Of a stretch of 64,000 nucleotides of DNA, positions 1 to 8,714 are shown piece by piece; positions within the stretch are counted from its first letter, which is position 1; each line of letters starts with the position of its first letter. Made by a program: the position numbers and the translations under genes. The DNA is from Hymenobacter sp. GOD-10R (GTDB taxonomy: Bacteria > Bacteroidota > Bacteroidia > Cytophagales > Hymenobacteraceae), in the NCBI RefSeq assembly GCF_035609205.1, contig NZ_CP141184.1:992001-1056000 (forward strand), written 5' to 3'. The notes beneath the pieces are model-generated. The model did no database searches, was not told the DNA's origin, and worked only from the letters and a program-made list of their open reading frames with translations.

Positions 1-65
1 TAAGGTGAGTTGACTAGATGAATGCCGCCTACCAGCTTAGAGCTATAGGAGCGGACTAGCAGACG

Positions 66-1019
66 TTAGCGCTTTAGCATTTCGGCAAGCAAGCCTTCTT
101 TCAGCGCGTAAGCGGAAGACCGAACCCGCGTGAAGCCATAGGTCTTGAGCACGAAGTCAACCAGCACGCAGGCGACTACAATCATGTCGGCGCGTAGCGA
201 TGTCATGCCGGGAAGGGCCAAGCGGCCCGCCCGATCGAGGGTAAGCAGTTGGTTGTAGCTTTCATAGAAGCTATCAGATCCGATTTCTGTTTCGGGCGGT
301 AAGGCATACTCTGAGCGGTTTACACCGACGCGGGCAGCTTGCAAATCACCTAACGTATCGAAGCTACCGGAAGCCCCCACCAAGTCTACTGGCTGATAGT
401 GCTGCACGGCCGAGGTCAAAGGAGCTAGCGTTGAAGCTAGGTAGGCTTGCTCGGCGCGCACTTCTTCGGGCGTAATAGGGTCGTGGTGCATAAACAGATC
501 CAGCAACCGTTGCGCGCCGATTTCAAAGCTTTGCTTCCAGAAGATCGTCGCATTGTTGGCAATGATGAACTCCACACTACCGCCGCCGATATCCATCAGC
601 AAGTGTGGCTGCTGACCTAGGTCCACAGCTTGCCGTACTCCCTCGCAAATCAGTTCTGCCTCTCGGTCGCCGGGAATTACGTCGACTTTAATCCCGGTTT
701 GCTCAAATATGTCTTGTACTAGTTCGGCGCCATTGCGGGCACTGCGCACAGCACTGGTAGCAGTAGCGCGAACTTCCGTGGCTTGGTGCAGCTCAATTTC
801 CTCCTGAAATGCTGTGAGCGTGTGAAGTGCCCGGGCATAAGGTGCCGGCGCAATTTCCCCTTTACTGATGCCACCTTCACCCAAACGTACGCCCACCTTT
901 GTCTGGAGCAAGATTGTCGGCTCGGCATGTCGCACCTCAGGTAACTCCACAATCAGCAGGTGGAAGGTATTTGTGCCCATGTCGATGAGCGCCAGACGTT
1001 GGTGTTTGGGGATAGTCAT
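66..1019 (-). CDS. Ppx/GppA family exopolyphosphatase / guanosine pentaphosphatase
   Basis: Cytoplasmic phosphatase of the ASKHA fold that removes phosphate from polyphosphate or from pppGpp; which substrate applies here cannot be told from sequence. The N-terminal phosphate-binding motif DMGTNTFHLL lies near residue 13 and the second glycine-rich loop LLMDIGGGSVEF near residue 140, both hallmarks of the family. At about 317 residues it is the short form (catalytic domains only, without the C-terminal HD region of E. coli Ppx). The ATG at 1019 is preferred to a TTG two codons upstream. It follows the methyltransferase gene on the same strand after a gap of about 90 bases and could be cotranscribed. 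Family call is firm; substrate is inferred. Confidence 0.9.
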   Translation of the reverse strand: MTIPKHQRLALIDMGTNTFHLLIVELPEVRHAEPTILLQTKVGVRLGEGGISKGEIAPAPYARALHTLTAFQEEIELHQATEVRATATSAVRSARNGAELVQDIFEQTGIKVDVIPGDREAELICEGVRQAVDLGQQPHLLMDIGGGSVEFIIANNATIFWKQSFEIGAQRLLDLFMHHDPITPEEVRAEQAYLASTLAPLTSAVQHYQPVDLVGASGSFDTLGDLQAARVGVNRSEYALPPETEIGSDSFYESYNQLLTLDRAGRLALPGMTSLRADMIVVACVLVDFVLKTYGFTRVRSSAYALKEGLLAEMLKR

Positions 1020-1108
1020 ACGCAATAAGAGTACAGGTAGAAAGGGCGCTTTGTGCTACCGCGCAGCGCCGTAGCAGAAAAAGCTAGGATAGAGAGGAGT
1101 TGTTAGCA

Positions 1109-1990
1109 TCAACTGCTGAACCGGCAAAAAGTCCCGAGCGGCAACTTACGCTGTGCTTGGTCGTGTAGGTAAATCTCCCCGAGTTCACGCACGCCGCTGA
1201 TGGGAGGGAAGATGTTGTTGATGAGGTTATCTAGAATAAGCGCTGAGAAGCCCAGCGAGTATAAGTTGATGACGAAAAAATGATCTGTGGGGTCCAGGAG
1301 CTGGTGGCAGAGCTTTAGCAACTCGTTCAACTCATCTTCCAGCTGCCACTTCTCGCCGTTTGGGCCACGGCCGTAAGCGGGTGGGTCGAGAATGAGGCCC
1401 TGGTATTTGCTGCCCCGCTTCACTTCGCGGCGCACGTACTTCATGGCATCCTCGACGAGCCAGCGCACCCCATCGAGGTTAGACGCTTCCATGTTGTCGC
1501 GGGCCCAGAAGTTTACTTGCTTCACCGAGTCGAGGTGCGTCACGTCGGCACCAGCGGCACGGGCCGCTAGGGTCGCCGCGCCCGTGTAGGCAAACAGGTT
1601 CAGTACCCGTGGCACGGCGGCTTGGCGCTTTTTTGTTTGCTCGAAAATAAAGCGCCAATTGGGATCTTGCTCCGGAAACAGCCCTACGTGCTTGAACGCC
1701 GATAGCCCTAGTCGGAAGCGTAGGCGCAAGTCGCCCTGATTATAGTTGATGACCCACTGCTCGGGCATGCCAGGTTTGAGCTGCCATTGGCCGCGTTCGG
1801 TGCTGCCTTTTTCCCGCCGGAAAGTGGCATTGGCGCGCTGCCACTCGCTAGCGGGCAGGTGCGGGTCCCAGATGGCTTGAGGCTCAGGGCGAGCTAGCAC
1901 GTACTGGCCAAAGCGCTCTAGTTTTTCAAAATTGCCGGCGTCGATCAATTCATAATCGGGCCAGGTGCCGGTGGTCAGGAAGGAATACAT
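1109..1990 (-). CDS. class I SAM-dependent rRNA methyltransferase, RlmI-like
   Basis: Predicted cytoplasmic SAM-dependent methyltransferase related to the RlmI/RlmK group that modifies 23S rRNA. The Rossmann SAM-binding motif VLNLFAYTGAATLAA is in the middle of the protein, followed by the acidic strand DVTHLDSVKQ and the catalytic-loop motif LILDPPAYGRGPNG, characteristic of this family. With 293 residues it lacks the N-terminal PUA domain of full RlmI, so it matches the shorter forms common in Bacteroidota. The start is an ATG with a TAnnTTTG-type promoter box about 30 bases upstream. The exact target base is not deducible. It may be transcribed with the phosphatase gene downstream. Confidence 0.85.
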   Translation of the reverse strand: MYSFLTTGTWPDYELIDAGNFEKLERFGQYVLARPEPQAIWDPHLPASEWQRANATFRREKGSTERGQWQLKPGMPEQWVINYNQGDLRLRFRLGLSAFKHVGLFPEQDPNWRFIFEQTKKRQAAVPRVLNLFAYTGAATLAARAAGADVTHLDSVKQVNFWARDNMEASNLDGVRWLVEDAMKYVRREVKRGSKYQGLILDPPAYGRGPNGEKWQLEDELNELLKLCHQLLDPTDHFFVINLYSLGFSALILDNLINNIFPPISGVRELGEIYLHDQAQRKLPLGTFCRFSS

Positions 1991-2021
1991 AACTTTCGGT
2001 AAAGCCGCTCAGGCGGAAGGG

Positions 2022-2029
2022 CAAAGGTA
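2022..2029 (-). promoter_or_regulatory. Bacteroidota -7 promoter box (TACCTTTG) for the methyltransferase gene
   Basis: On the minus strand the sequence reads TACCTTTG, an exact match to the Bacteroidota primary sigma -7 consensus TAnnTTTG, ending about 30 bases before the ATG of the methyltransferase gene. A good TTG at the -33 spacing is not evident, so the call rests on the -7 box and its position. Confidence 0.55.
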
Positions 2030-2078
2030 GTCTGTTGCCCGGTATCCATGATGGGCTGATCTATTGCACTCTACTGTT

Positions 2079-2567
2079 ATGACCGAAATAGAACGTCTGC
2101 TCGATCAATTCCGCCGCGCCTATAACGGTGACTCGTGGGCGGGGCCCTCGCTCACTGCTACGCTGCACGGCATTACGGCCGCACAAGCTACGGCGCACCC
2201 GCTCGCAGGGGCACATAGCATCTGGGAAATCGTGCTACACCTGGAAACGTGGATACGAACTGTTTATCGGCGGGTTGAGCAGAACAAACTCATCGGACCA
2301 ACGGATGCTGAGAACTGGCCCAACGTGCCCGCAGTAGCTGATGACGCGGCGTGGCAGCAAGCGCAGGCCAGACTCGGGCAAGCCCACGAGCAACTGCTGG
2401 CGCGGCTCGGCCACTTGCGCGATAATGATCTGAACCGGGAGCTAGCGCCCGCGCCAGACTATTCGGCTGGTACGCCAGGCTCCTATTATGTGCTGCTGCA
2501 TGGGCTCGTGCAACATCATCTCTATCATACTGGACAAATTGCGCTCCTGCGAAAAGCATTTGCCTGA
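2079..2567 (+). CDS. DinB family protein
   Basis: Small four-helix-bundle protein of the DinB/YfiT-like superfamily. These are putative metal-dependent enzymes, some of them thiol transferases or hydrolases; most have no assigned reaction. Visible family features are the metal-ligand histidine in the helix HSIWEIVLHLETW and a C-terminal HGLVQHHLYHTGQIALLRKA segment, giving the expected three-histidine arrangement. The length of about 162 residues is typical. The ATG at 2079 is chosen over an in-frame TTG at 2064. It appears monocistronic, lying between divergent and codirectional neighbours of unrelated function. Substrate unknown. Confidence 0.85.
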   Translation: MTEIERLLDQFRRAYNGDSWAGPSLTATLHGITAAQATAHPLAGAHSIWEIVLHLETWIRTVYRRVEQNKLIGPTDAENWPNVPAVADDAAWQQAQARLGQAHEQLLARLGHLRDNDLNRELAPAPDYSAGTPGSYYVLLHGLVQHHLYHTGQIALLRKAFA

Positions 2568-2636
2568 AAAATATGTTGAGGACCTAGGTTTCAATGCTAG
2601 GTCGCGGCTGCCGATCTTTGTCTACCTTCTATTAGT

Positions 2637-3434
2637 ATGACGACGCTACACTTCCACAAATACCAAGGCACCGGCAACGACTTCGTGATGATCGACGACC
2701 GGGCCCGTCAGTTCGACACAACGGATTATAAACTCGTGCGCCATCTCTGCGACCGGCGCATGGGTATTGGGGCCGATGGGCTTATCCTGCTCCGTCAGCA
2801 CGCCGACTACAACTTCGAAATGGTGTACTTCAATGCCGACGGTCACCTAGGTTCGATGTGTGGCAACGGTGGCCGCTGCACCGTAGCTTTTGCCAAACAG
2901 CTGCACGTTATTAAAGATCACGCGCACTTCTTGGCTGCCGATGGTCCGCACGAAGCGCGCGTCGATCCAGATGGCACCGTGCACCTACGCATGCAAAACG
3001 TGACGGGGCAGCAGGTAGTGGAAGAACACGGCATTTTTCTGGATACTGGCTCGCCGCATATCGTGCAGTTCCTATCGGGTAATGCCTTGTCTGAATTAGA
3101 CGTATTTGCCAAAGGCCAGGCCGTGCGCTACAGCGACTACTTCCGCGAGAAAGGTACCAACGTCAACTTTGTGGAAGCACCTGCAATGGTTGGTCAGCCC
3201 TGGCAAGTACGTACCTATGAACGCGGTGTAGAAGATGAAACGCTTTCCTGCGGCACTGGCGTAACGGCTGTTGCATTAGCAGCTTCGCGCCAAGGTGCCA
3301 ACAGCCCGGTGCACCTCCGCACGCGTGGCGGCGACTTGCGCGTCTCGTTCGAAGCGCAGCCTGACGGGTCATTTACACAAGTCTATCTGAGCGGGCCCGC
3401 TACATGGGTGTTCGAGGGAAACATACCATGCTAG
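2637..3434 (+). CDS. dapF: diaminopimelate epimerase
   Basis: Converts LL- to meso-diaminopimelate for lysine and peptidoglycan synthesis; a PLP-independent cytoplasmic racemase. Both catalytic cysteines are in their signatures: Cys75 in MCGNGGRC and Cys205 in ETLSCGTGV. The N-terminal YQGTGNDFVMID motif is also diagnostic. At 265 residues it has normal length and looks intact. It is followed by a strong intrinsic terminator, so it probably ends its transcript; upstream is the DinB-like gene, separated by about 70 bases. Confidence 0.96.
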   Translation: MTTLHFHKYQGTGNDFVMIDDRARQFDTTDYKLVRHLCDRRMGIGADGLILLRQHADYNFEMVYFNADGHLGSMCGNGGRCTVAFAKQLHVIKDHAHFLAADGPHEARVDPDGTVHLRMQNVTGQQVVEEHGIFLDTGSPHIVQFLSGNALSELDVFAKGQAVRYSDYFREKGTNVNFVEAPAMVGQPWQVRTYERGVEDETLSCGTGVTAVALAASRQGANSPVHLRTRGGDLRVSFEAQPDGSFTQVYLSGPATWVFEGNIPC

Positions 3435-3494
3435 GACATCGCTGAGAAGTGCAGCCTATCCAATGCTCGCGCTTGAGCCCAGTTTACATCTATT

Positions 3495-3540
3495 GAAAAC
3501 CTCTGACAGCGTATTAGCTTGCTGTCAGAGGTTTTCTTTT
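3495..3540 (+). terminator. intrinsic terminator of dapF
   Basis: A perfect 16-bp stem (starting GAAAACCTCTGACAGC) closes a 10-nt loop and is followed by a T-rich run, about 60 bases after the dapF stop codon. Typical Rho-independent terminator. Confidence 0.85.
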
Positions 3541-3952
3541 ACTAAAATACCTTGCGAAAAAGTAATAGCTATAGCAGAATAATCATCTTCCATACAACTT
3601 CACAGTGGACTATAAGCTAAACCATTATTTTGATAATGTCTGCTTAGAATAATTATAATGAATGCTGATCAAAGTGTTGTTAATAATAATTTTTACATAA
3701 AAAATTATATTATAAAGTGTTGTTCACTGTGTAGCGTTCTTGTTTTATTCTAATACTAAGTAGTATATTGAAGTGAGTTTATTTCTTAGCGAGCTACTTT
3801 TGCAAGCAATTAAATAGCGGACGCGTCACGTGTGACCTATGTTCCTACAGGAAATAAAGCAATCTGTCGGCAAGGAATAAGCTAGCTGTTCAACTGCCAC
3901 ATGTGTTACTCTTCCCGTTATACTGTACCATTAGCTTATACCTACGCTATAC
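3541..3952. other. AT-rich intergenic region before the GNAT gene
   Basis: About 410 bases without a credible reading frame. The DNA is much richer in A and T than the surrounding genes (for example the stretch near 3640-3720). It presumably carries the promoter for the acetyltransferase gene, but I could not find a clear TTG/TAnnTTTG pair. No RNA gene or repeat was recognised. Confidence 0.5.
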
Positions 3953-4483
3953 ATGCTTCAATCCGCAACCGTGCAACTCCGGGCACTGGAAGATTCTGAT
4001 CTAGACTTTTTGTACGAGCTAGAGAATGACCCAGCTATTTGGTCCGTTTCTGATACACTAGTGCCGATTTCGCGCTTCACATTGCGGCAATACCTAGCCA
4101 ACGCAACTGCTGATTTTCACGAAGTACGGCAGCTACGGCTCATCATCTGTTCGGTTGAAGGTAATAACCCTGGCAAACCTGTTGGAGTGCTCGACCTATT
4201 CAACTTCGAGCCGCTGCATCAGCGCGCAGGAGTTGGGATAACAGTACTTGCTACTGAGCGGCGCCGCGGATATGCGCAAGCGGCGCTGGGGTTATTGCTA
4301 GAGTACGCGGGCCAACATTTACGCCTGCATCAGCTCCATTGCACGATTTCAGCTGATAATCAAGCTAGCTTATTACTGTTCCAAGCCGTTGGTTTTCGGG
4401 AGGTCGGAATTCGCCGTGAATGGCTCCGAACGGCTGCGGGCTGGCAAGATGCCGTAGAAATGCAGCATATTATTAAAATTTAG
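3953..4483 (+). CDS. GNAT family N-acetyltransferase (RimJ/RimL-like)
   Basis: Predicted acetyl-CoA-dependent N-acetyltransferase of the GNAT fold, close in layout to RimJ/RimL/SpeG proteins. The N-terminus (VQLRALEDSDLDFLYELEND) has the usual RL(R/E)xxxxxDxxxLxxxxND form, and the acetyl-CoA-binding turn appears as ATERRRGYAQAAL, followed by the strand-helix DNQASLLLFQAVGFREVG typical of motif B. It is 176 residues, normal for the family. The substrate (protein N-terminus, polyamine or antibiotic) cannot be told. It stands alone between AT-rich DNA and the glycan locus. Confidence 0.88.
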   Translation: MLQSATVQLRALEDSDLDFLYELENDPAIWSVSDTLVPISRFTLRQYLANATADFHEVRQLRLIICSVEGNNPGKPVGVLDLFNFEPLHQRAGVGITVLATERRRGYAQAALGLLLEYAGQHLRLHQLHCTISADNQASLLLFQAVGFREVGIRREWLRTAAGWQDAVEMQHIIKI

Positions 4484-4697
4484 TTAAAGTTCAGCTTGCT
4501 GACAATGATGAAGTTAGTCAAGTACTTAGAAGGAAAGCTGCATACATAGCGTTGAGCTTGTGCAAGATGGAGGGAGCAGATGGTCGCGTCACAAGCATCC
4601 TTTTTCCTCGCCGCCCGTATATGTAATCACTGCGGGATTAGGCACCTGTACCGAACAGTATTACCAGTCCTTCTTTCTACTTTCCAGCTCCTTTGAT

Positions 4698-5945
4698 ATG
4701 CCGCTCCCGACCTCGGCGGAGGCACCACCACGTGCTGCCTCTCCAATGACCCAACCAGACACTCGCTCCGCTTCTACCACCTCTTCCGCCGACCCTATTG
4801 CAGATTCTTACACTTTACCTGATCTAGTGTGCTTTGCACACTTACACTGGGACTTTGTGTGGCAACGGCCACAACACTTGCTATCACGATTTGCTCAAAA
4901 AGGCCGCGTTTTCTACGTAGAAGAAGCATTTGTTCATCCTGACCAGGTAGAGCCGCACCTGGAAATCAAAGACCGGCAAAACGGCCTAAAAGTCGTAGTA
5001 GCACATTTGCCCGCAGGCCTAGACGAGGCTAGCTCCAACCAGATTCAGCAGGATTTGCTGAAGCGTTTTTTTGCTGAAAACGCCATCAACCAGTACGTAT
5101 TCTGGTACTACACCCCGATGGCGCTGGATAAATCAAGAGATTTTACGCCTGCTGTCACCGTTTACGACTGCATGGATGAGCTGGCAAACTTTAAGTTTGC
5201 TCCGCCTCGTCTGCGTCAATTAGAGCAGGAGCTATTCGAACGTGCTGACCTCGTTTTTACAGGCGGACAAAGCCTTTACGAGGCGAAAAGCAAGCAGCAC
5301 AACGATGCTCACGCTTTCCCAAGCAGCATCGATAAGGACCACTTTGGCTTGGCACGCACCGACATGCCTGATCCGCAGGACCAAGCCGCCATTCCGCACC
5401 CACGTGTGGGTTTCTACGGTGTAGTTGATGAGCGCCTCGATATAGAGCTGCTAAGACAGCTAGGCGCGGCTCACCCCGAATGGCAATTCGTAATCATTGG
5501 GCCAATTGTGAAGATTGATCCAAATACACTGCCCCGCACTTCCAACATCCACTACCTAGGTGGTAAAGATTACTTGCAGCTGCCAGCCTATATCCACGGC
5601 TGGGACGTAGCAACGCTACTCTTTGCTGATAATGAGAGTACTAAGTTCATCTCGCCTACCAAAACGCCCGAGTATCTGGCTGGTGGTAAGCCGGTTGTCA
5701 GCACGCCGATCCGCGACGTGGTGCGCCCTTACGGTGAACTAAACCTCGTGCAGATTGCTGCCAATGCTGATGACTTTGCTAAAGCCATCGAAGTAGCACT
5801 AAAGCAGAAAGACGATGCCGATTGGCAACGCCGGACCGACGAGTACCTAGGAACAATTTCTTGGGACTTAACCTGGGACGCCATGGTAAACCTGATGCAG
5901 CAAAAACTGGCTGCCAAGCGTACTAGCTCTAACCAAGCTAGTTAA
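4698..5945 (+). CDS. glycosyltransferase (GT-B, family 4-like)
   Basis: Predicted cytoplasmic GT-B glycosyltransferase that adds a sugar to a surface polysaccharide or lipid-linked glycan. The N-terminal HLHWDFVWQRPQHLL motif is typical of a group of bacterial GT4-related enzymes in exopolysaccharide loci; the C-terminal half carries the donor-site segment SPTKTPEYLAGGKPVVSTP, with the acidic residue of the EX7E-type motif. It is about 415 residues from the ATG at 4698; an open frame extends upstream to 4560, but that extension is low in family features and rejected as start. It is followed after 71 bases by UDP-galactopyranose mutase, suggesting galactofuranose or a related sugar is handled here. 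Confidence 0.85.
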   Translation: MPLPTSAEAPPRAASPMTQPDTRSASTTSSADPIADSYTLPDLVCFAHLHWDFVWQRPQHLLSRFAQKGRVFYVEEAFVHPDQVEPHLEIKDRQNGLKVVVAHLPAGLDEASSNQIQQDLLKRFFAENAINQYVFWYYTPMALDKSRDFTPAVTVYDCMDELANFKFAPPRLRQLEQELFERADLVFTGGQSLYEAKSKQHNDAHAFPSSIDKDHFGLARTDMPDPQDQAAIPHPRVGFYGVVDERLDIELLRQLGAAHPEWQFVIIGPIVKIDPNTLPRTSNIHYLGGKDYLQLPAYIHGWDVATLLFADNESTKFISPTKTPEYLAGGKPVVSTPIRDVVRPYGELNLVQIAANADDFAKAIEVALKQKDDADWQRRTDEYLGTISWDLTWDAMVNLMQQKLAAKRTSSNQAS

Positions 5946-6016
5946 TACACCAACCTGACTAGGCCGTTCATCACTGGCCCCAAACCCAATCTCAACTACC
6001 AAGACCCAGTTAAGCT

Positions 6017-7195
6017 ATGTTCGACTATCTCATCGTCGGGGCCGGTTTCGCCGGAAGCGTGTTAGCCGAGCGGCTAGCAACCCGTTCCAACAAGAAAGTG
6101 CTCATCGTAGATAAGCGCAGCCACATTGCTGGCAACGCGTATGATCACTATAATGAGGAAGGTATATTAGTACACAAATACGGTCCGCATATTTTCCACA
6201 CCAACTCGAAAGACGTATTTGAGTACTTGTCTAACTTCACCGATTGGCGCCCATACGAGCACCGTGTGCTCGCCTCGGTAGATGGACAACTAGTACCAAT
6301 GCCTATCAACTTAGATACCATCAACAAGCTGTATGGCCTAAACCTGAACAGCTTCGAAGTGGAGCAATTTCTGGAGTCGCAAGCCGAAGAAGTACCCGTA
6401 ATTCGTACTTCAGAGGATGTGGTAGTAAGCAAGGTTGGTCGTCAGCTGTACGAGAAGTTCTTCCGCAACTACACGCGCAAGCAGTGGGGCCTCGATCCGT
6501 CGGAGCTGGATAAGTCGGTAACGTCGCGTGTACCTACCCGCACCAACCGTGACGACCGTTACTTCACGGATACGTATCAGGCAATGCCGCTGCACGGCTA
6601 CACTCGCATGTTCGAGCGTATGCTGGAGCACCCCAATATCAGCATCATGCTGAACACCGACTACCACGATATCATCGATTTCATTCCGTTCAAAGAAATG
6701 ATTTTCACGGGTCCGGTAGATGAGTATTTTGACTTCAAATTCGGCAAGCTGCCTTACCGTTCGTTGGAGTTCAAGCACGAAACGCTGAACACAGAGAATG
6801 CCCTAGCTGCCGCGGTGGTAAACTACCCCAACGACAACCTGTACACACGCATCACGGAGTTCAAAGCCTTGACGGGCCAGAAGCACCCCAAGACCAGCCT
6901 CGTGTATGAGTATCCGAAAGCAGAGGGTGATCCGTATTACCCAGTGCCGCAGCCTCAGAATGCCGAACTGTACAACAAGTACAAGAAGCTAGCTGACGAA
7001 ACCCCAGGCGTACACTTCGTAGGTCGCCTAGCTACCTACCGATACTACAACATGGACCAGGTAGTAGCGCAAGCACTGACGCTTTACAAGAAGCTTACGG
7101 AGAAGACGGAAGAGGTAACAACCAAACTGCCGCCCATCTCAGGTTCGACTTCCATCATCGATAAGATCGTAAAGCGGGCGCCTTCCAAAGAGTAG
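6017..7195 (+). CDS. glf: UDP-galactopyranose mutase
   Basis: Flavoenzyme converting UDP-galactopyranose to UDP-galactofuranose, the donor for galactofuranose-containing surface glycans. The N-terminal dinucleotide-binding motif LIVGAGFAGSVLAERLA is followed by the family motif HKYGPHIFHT near residue 55; the C-terminal segment GVHFVGRLATYRYYNMDQ is the conserved end of the FAD-binding region. Its 392 residues match the bacterial enzyme and the frame is intact. It sits in a codirectional run with a glycosyltransferase upstream and two sugar-modifying genes downstream, so the cluster probably makes or modifies a cell-surface polysaccharide. Confidence 0.96.
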   Translation: MFDYLIVGAGFAGSVLAERLATRSNKKVLIVDKRSHIAGNAYDHYNEEGILVHKYGPHIFHTNSKDVFEYLSNFTDWRPYEHRVLASVDGQLVPMPINLDTINKLYGLNLNSFEVEQFLESQAEEVPVIRTSEDVVVSKVGRQLYEKFFRNYTRKQWGLDPSELDKSVTSRVPTRTNRDDRYFTDTYQAMPLHGYTRMFERMLEHPNISIMLNTDYHDIIDFIPFKEMIFTGPVDEYFDFKFGKLPYRSLEFKHETLNTENALAAAVVNYPNDNLYTRITEFKALTGQKHPKTSLVYEYPKAEGDPYYPVPQPQNAELYNKYKKLADETPGVHFVGRLATYRYYNMDQVVAQALTLYKKLTEKTEEVTTKLPPISGSTSIIDKIVKRAPSKE

Positions 7196-7242
7196 TCTCG
7201 TTTATTATTTGAGCCGATAGCGAACAATCGGCAACAGGATAG

Positions 7243-7336
7243 CTGTCATCCTGGGCTCGCGCAGAACCTCTTCACCCTAGTGGCGGCCCTCCGCCTAGGC
7301 CTGAAATCAGGTTCCTGGCGCGGCTCAGGATGACAG
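7243..7336. repeat. imperfect palindromic intergenic element
   Basis: The outer arms CTGTCATCCTG and CAGGATGACAG are perfect inverted copies and pairing continues inward with few mismatches (GCTCGCGC against GCGCGGCTC), then GAACCT against AGGTTC. The whole, about 94 bases, lies between glf and the GH1-like gene. Elements with this look (TGTCATCCTG...CAGGATGACA) resemble dispersed intergenic repeats of other bacteria. It lacks a T-run, so it is not a classical terminator. A transcript would fold into a long hairpin. Confidence 0.6.
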
Positions 7337-7404
7337 TCCTTTTTTCTAGTTGTATGAACTCAACACTAGAAAAAAGTATAGCAGTTCGTTTAAATGCAAC
7401 AAGG

Positions 7405-8712
7405 ATGGAACCAGTAGAAGTATGGGGCGGCGTGGAATGCACCATTCGGCGAATAGGGGAGGGGTATTCCGACCAACTCGCTAGCAGTGGCCACCGCACC
7501 CGAATTGAAGACTTGGATCTGTTTGCGGAGCTAGGTATTCGCAAGCTGCGGTACCCGATTCTGTGGGAGCAAGTTGCCCCCGAAAGTCTTGACAACCCCG
7601 ATTGGACCTGGACGGATGAGCGCATGGCGCGGCTCCGCGAGCTAGGTATCGACCCCATTATCACTTTGCTGCACCACGGAAGTGGACCGCGCTACACGGC
7701 GCTGCATCAAGATAACTTTGTACCGGGGTTGGCGCGTTTTGCCGGGATGGTGGCCGAACGTTATCCGTGGATAACGCACTATACCCCTGTCAACGAGCCA
7801 CTCACCACGGCCCGGTTCAGCGGCTTATATGGCATCTGGTATCCGCACGGCACCGATGACCAAACCTTTGTCCGGATCCAGCTGAATCACATCCATGGCA
7901 CAAAGGCTGCCATGAAAGCTATTCGGGAAGTGACTCCGGAGGCGAAGCTGGTGCAAACCGAAGACCTAGGTAAAACGCATAGCACACCAAACCTAGAGTA
8001 TCAGGCCGAGTTCGAGAATAACCGACGCTGGCTGACCTACGATTTGCTCTGTGGTTACTTGGACGAAGGCCACCCCATGTGGGAGTACCTTCGTCATCAT
8101 GGCGCTTCTGAAGAAGAGTTGTTGGACCTAGTCCATGAGCCATGCTCGCCTGATATCCTAGGCATCAATCACTACATCACAAGCGAACGGTTTCTCGACG
8201 AGAACCACCAGTACTTTGAGCAACATCGTCGGGTGCACGGCGGTGAGCGGCCCGACTATGCCGATGTCGAGGCCGTGCGTGTCCGACCGATTCAGCTACT
8301 TGGCTTTCATGGCTTGCTCAAAGAAGCGTGGGAGCGGTACCAACTGCCCATCGCTGTTACCGAAGTTCACCTCGATTGTACCCGCGAAGAGCAAATGCGC
8401 TGGGTACAGTATGCCTGGGATGCGGCCAATAAATTGAAAGAAGAGGGTATCGATATGCGGGCCATAACCATATGGTCTTTGCTCGGTGCTTACGACTGGA
8501 ATTCGCTCCTGACGCAGGAAGGCGCCTTTTACGAAAGCGGTGTATTCGACCTGCGCGGCGGCAAGCCTCGGTCTACTGCTCTGTTCAAAATGGTTAAGGG
8601 CCTCGCGACAGAAGGCAGCTACCATCATCCGTTGCTACAAGCAAAAGGATGGTGGGAGCGAGACGACCGTTTCCGCTACCATCACCATGCTCCCACCTCC
8701 AAGACCTCCTAG
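7405..8712 (+). CDS. family 1 glycosyl hydrolase-like protein
   Basis: A (beta/alpha)8-barrel protein related to glycoside hydrolase family 1. The acid/base motif is present as YTPVNEPLT, but the nucleophile segment reads AVTEVHLDC rather than the usual TENG, so catalysis or substrate differs from classical beta-glucosidases. Other barrel features (RYPILWEQVAPE, ITLLHHGSGP, DILGINHY) fit the family. It is about 435 residues from the ATG at 7405, which begins at the conserved EVWGGVECT segment; upstream ATGs at 7330 and 7354 are less likely because the first lies inside a palindrome. The next gene starts only two bases after the stop and encodes an RmlD-like reductase, so the two are translationally coupled. 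No signal peptide is seen, so a cytoplasmic role is likely. Confidence 0.8.
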   Translation: MEPVEVWGGVECTIRRIGEGYSDQLASSGHRTRIEDLDLFAELGIRKLRYPILWEQVAPESLDNPDWTWTDERMARLRELGIDPIITLLHHGSGPRYTALHQDNFVPGLARFAGMVAERYPWITHYTPVNEPLTTARFSGLYGIWYPHGTDDQTFVRIQLNHIHGTKAAMKAIREVTPEAKLVQTEDLGKTHSTPNLEYQAEFENNRRWLTYDLLCGYLDEGHPMWEYLRHHGASEEELLDLVHEPCSPDILGINHYITSERFLDENHQYFEQHRRVHGGERPDYADVEAVRVRPIQLLGFHGLLKEAWERYQLPIAVTEVHLDCTREEQMRWVQYAWDAANKLKEEGIDMRAITIWSLLGAYDWNSLLTQEGAFYESGVFDLRGGKPRSTALFKMVKGLATEGSYHHPLLQAKGWWERDDRFRYHHHAPTSKTS

Positions 8713-8714
8713 CT

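Noticed and set aside
1047..1076. Possible small RNA or terminator in the gap between the methyltransferase and Ppx genes
   Set aside because: Pairings (GGCGCT/AGCGCC and GCTAC/GTAGC) are mutually exclusive and there is no T-tract.
4560..4697. Upstream extension of the glycosyltransferase frame
   Set aside because: No conserved residues in the extension and an ATG at 4698 starts closer to the conserved domain.
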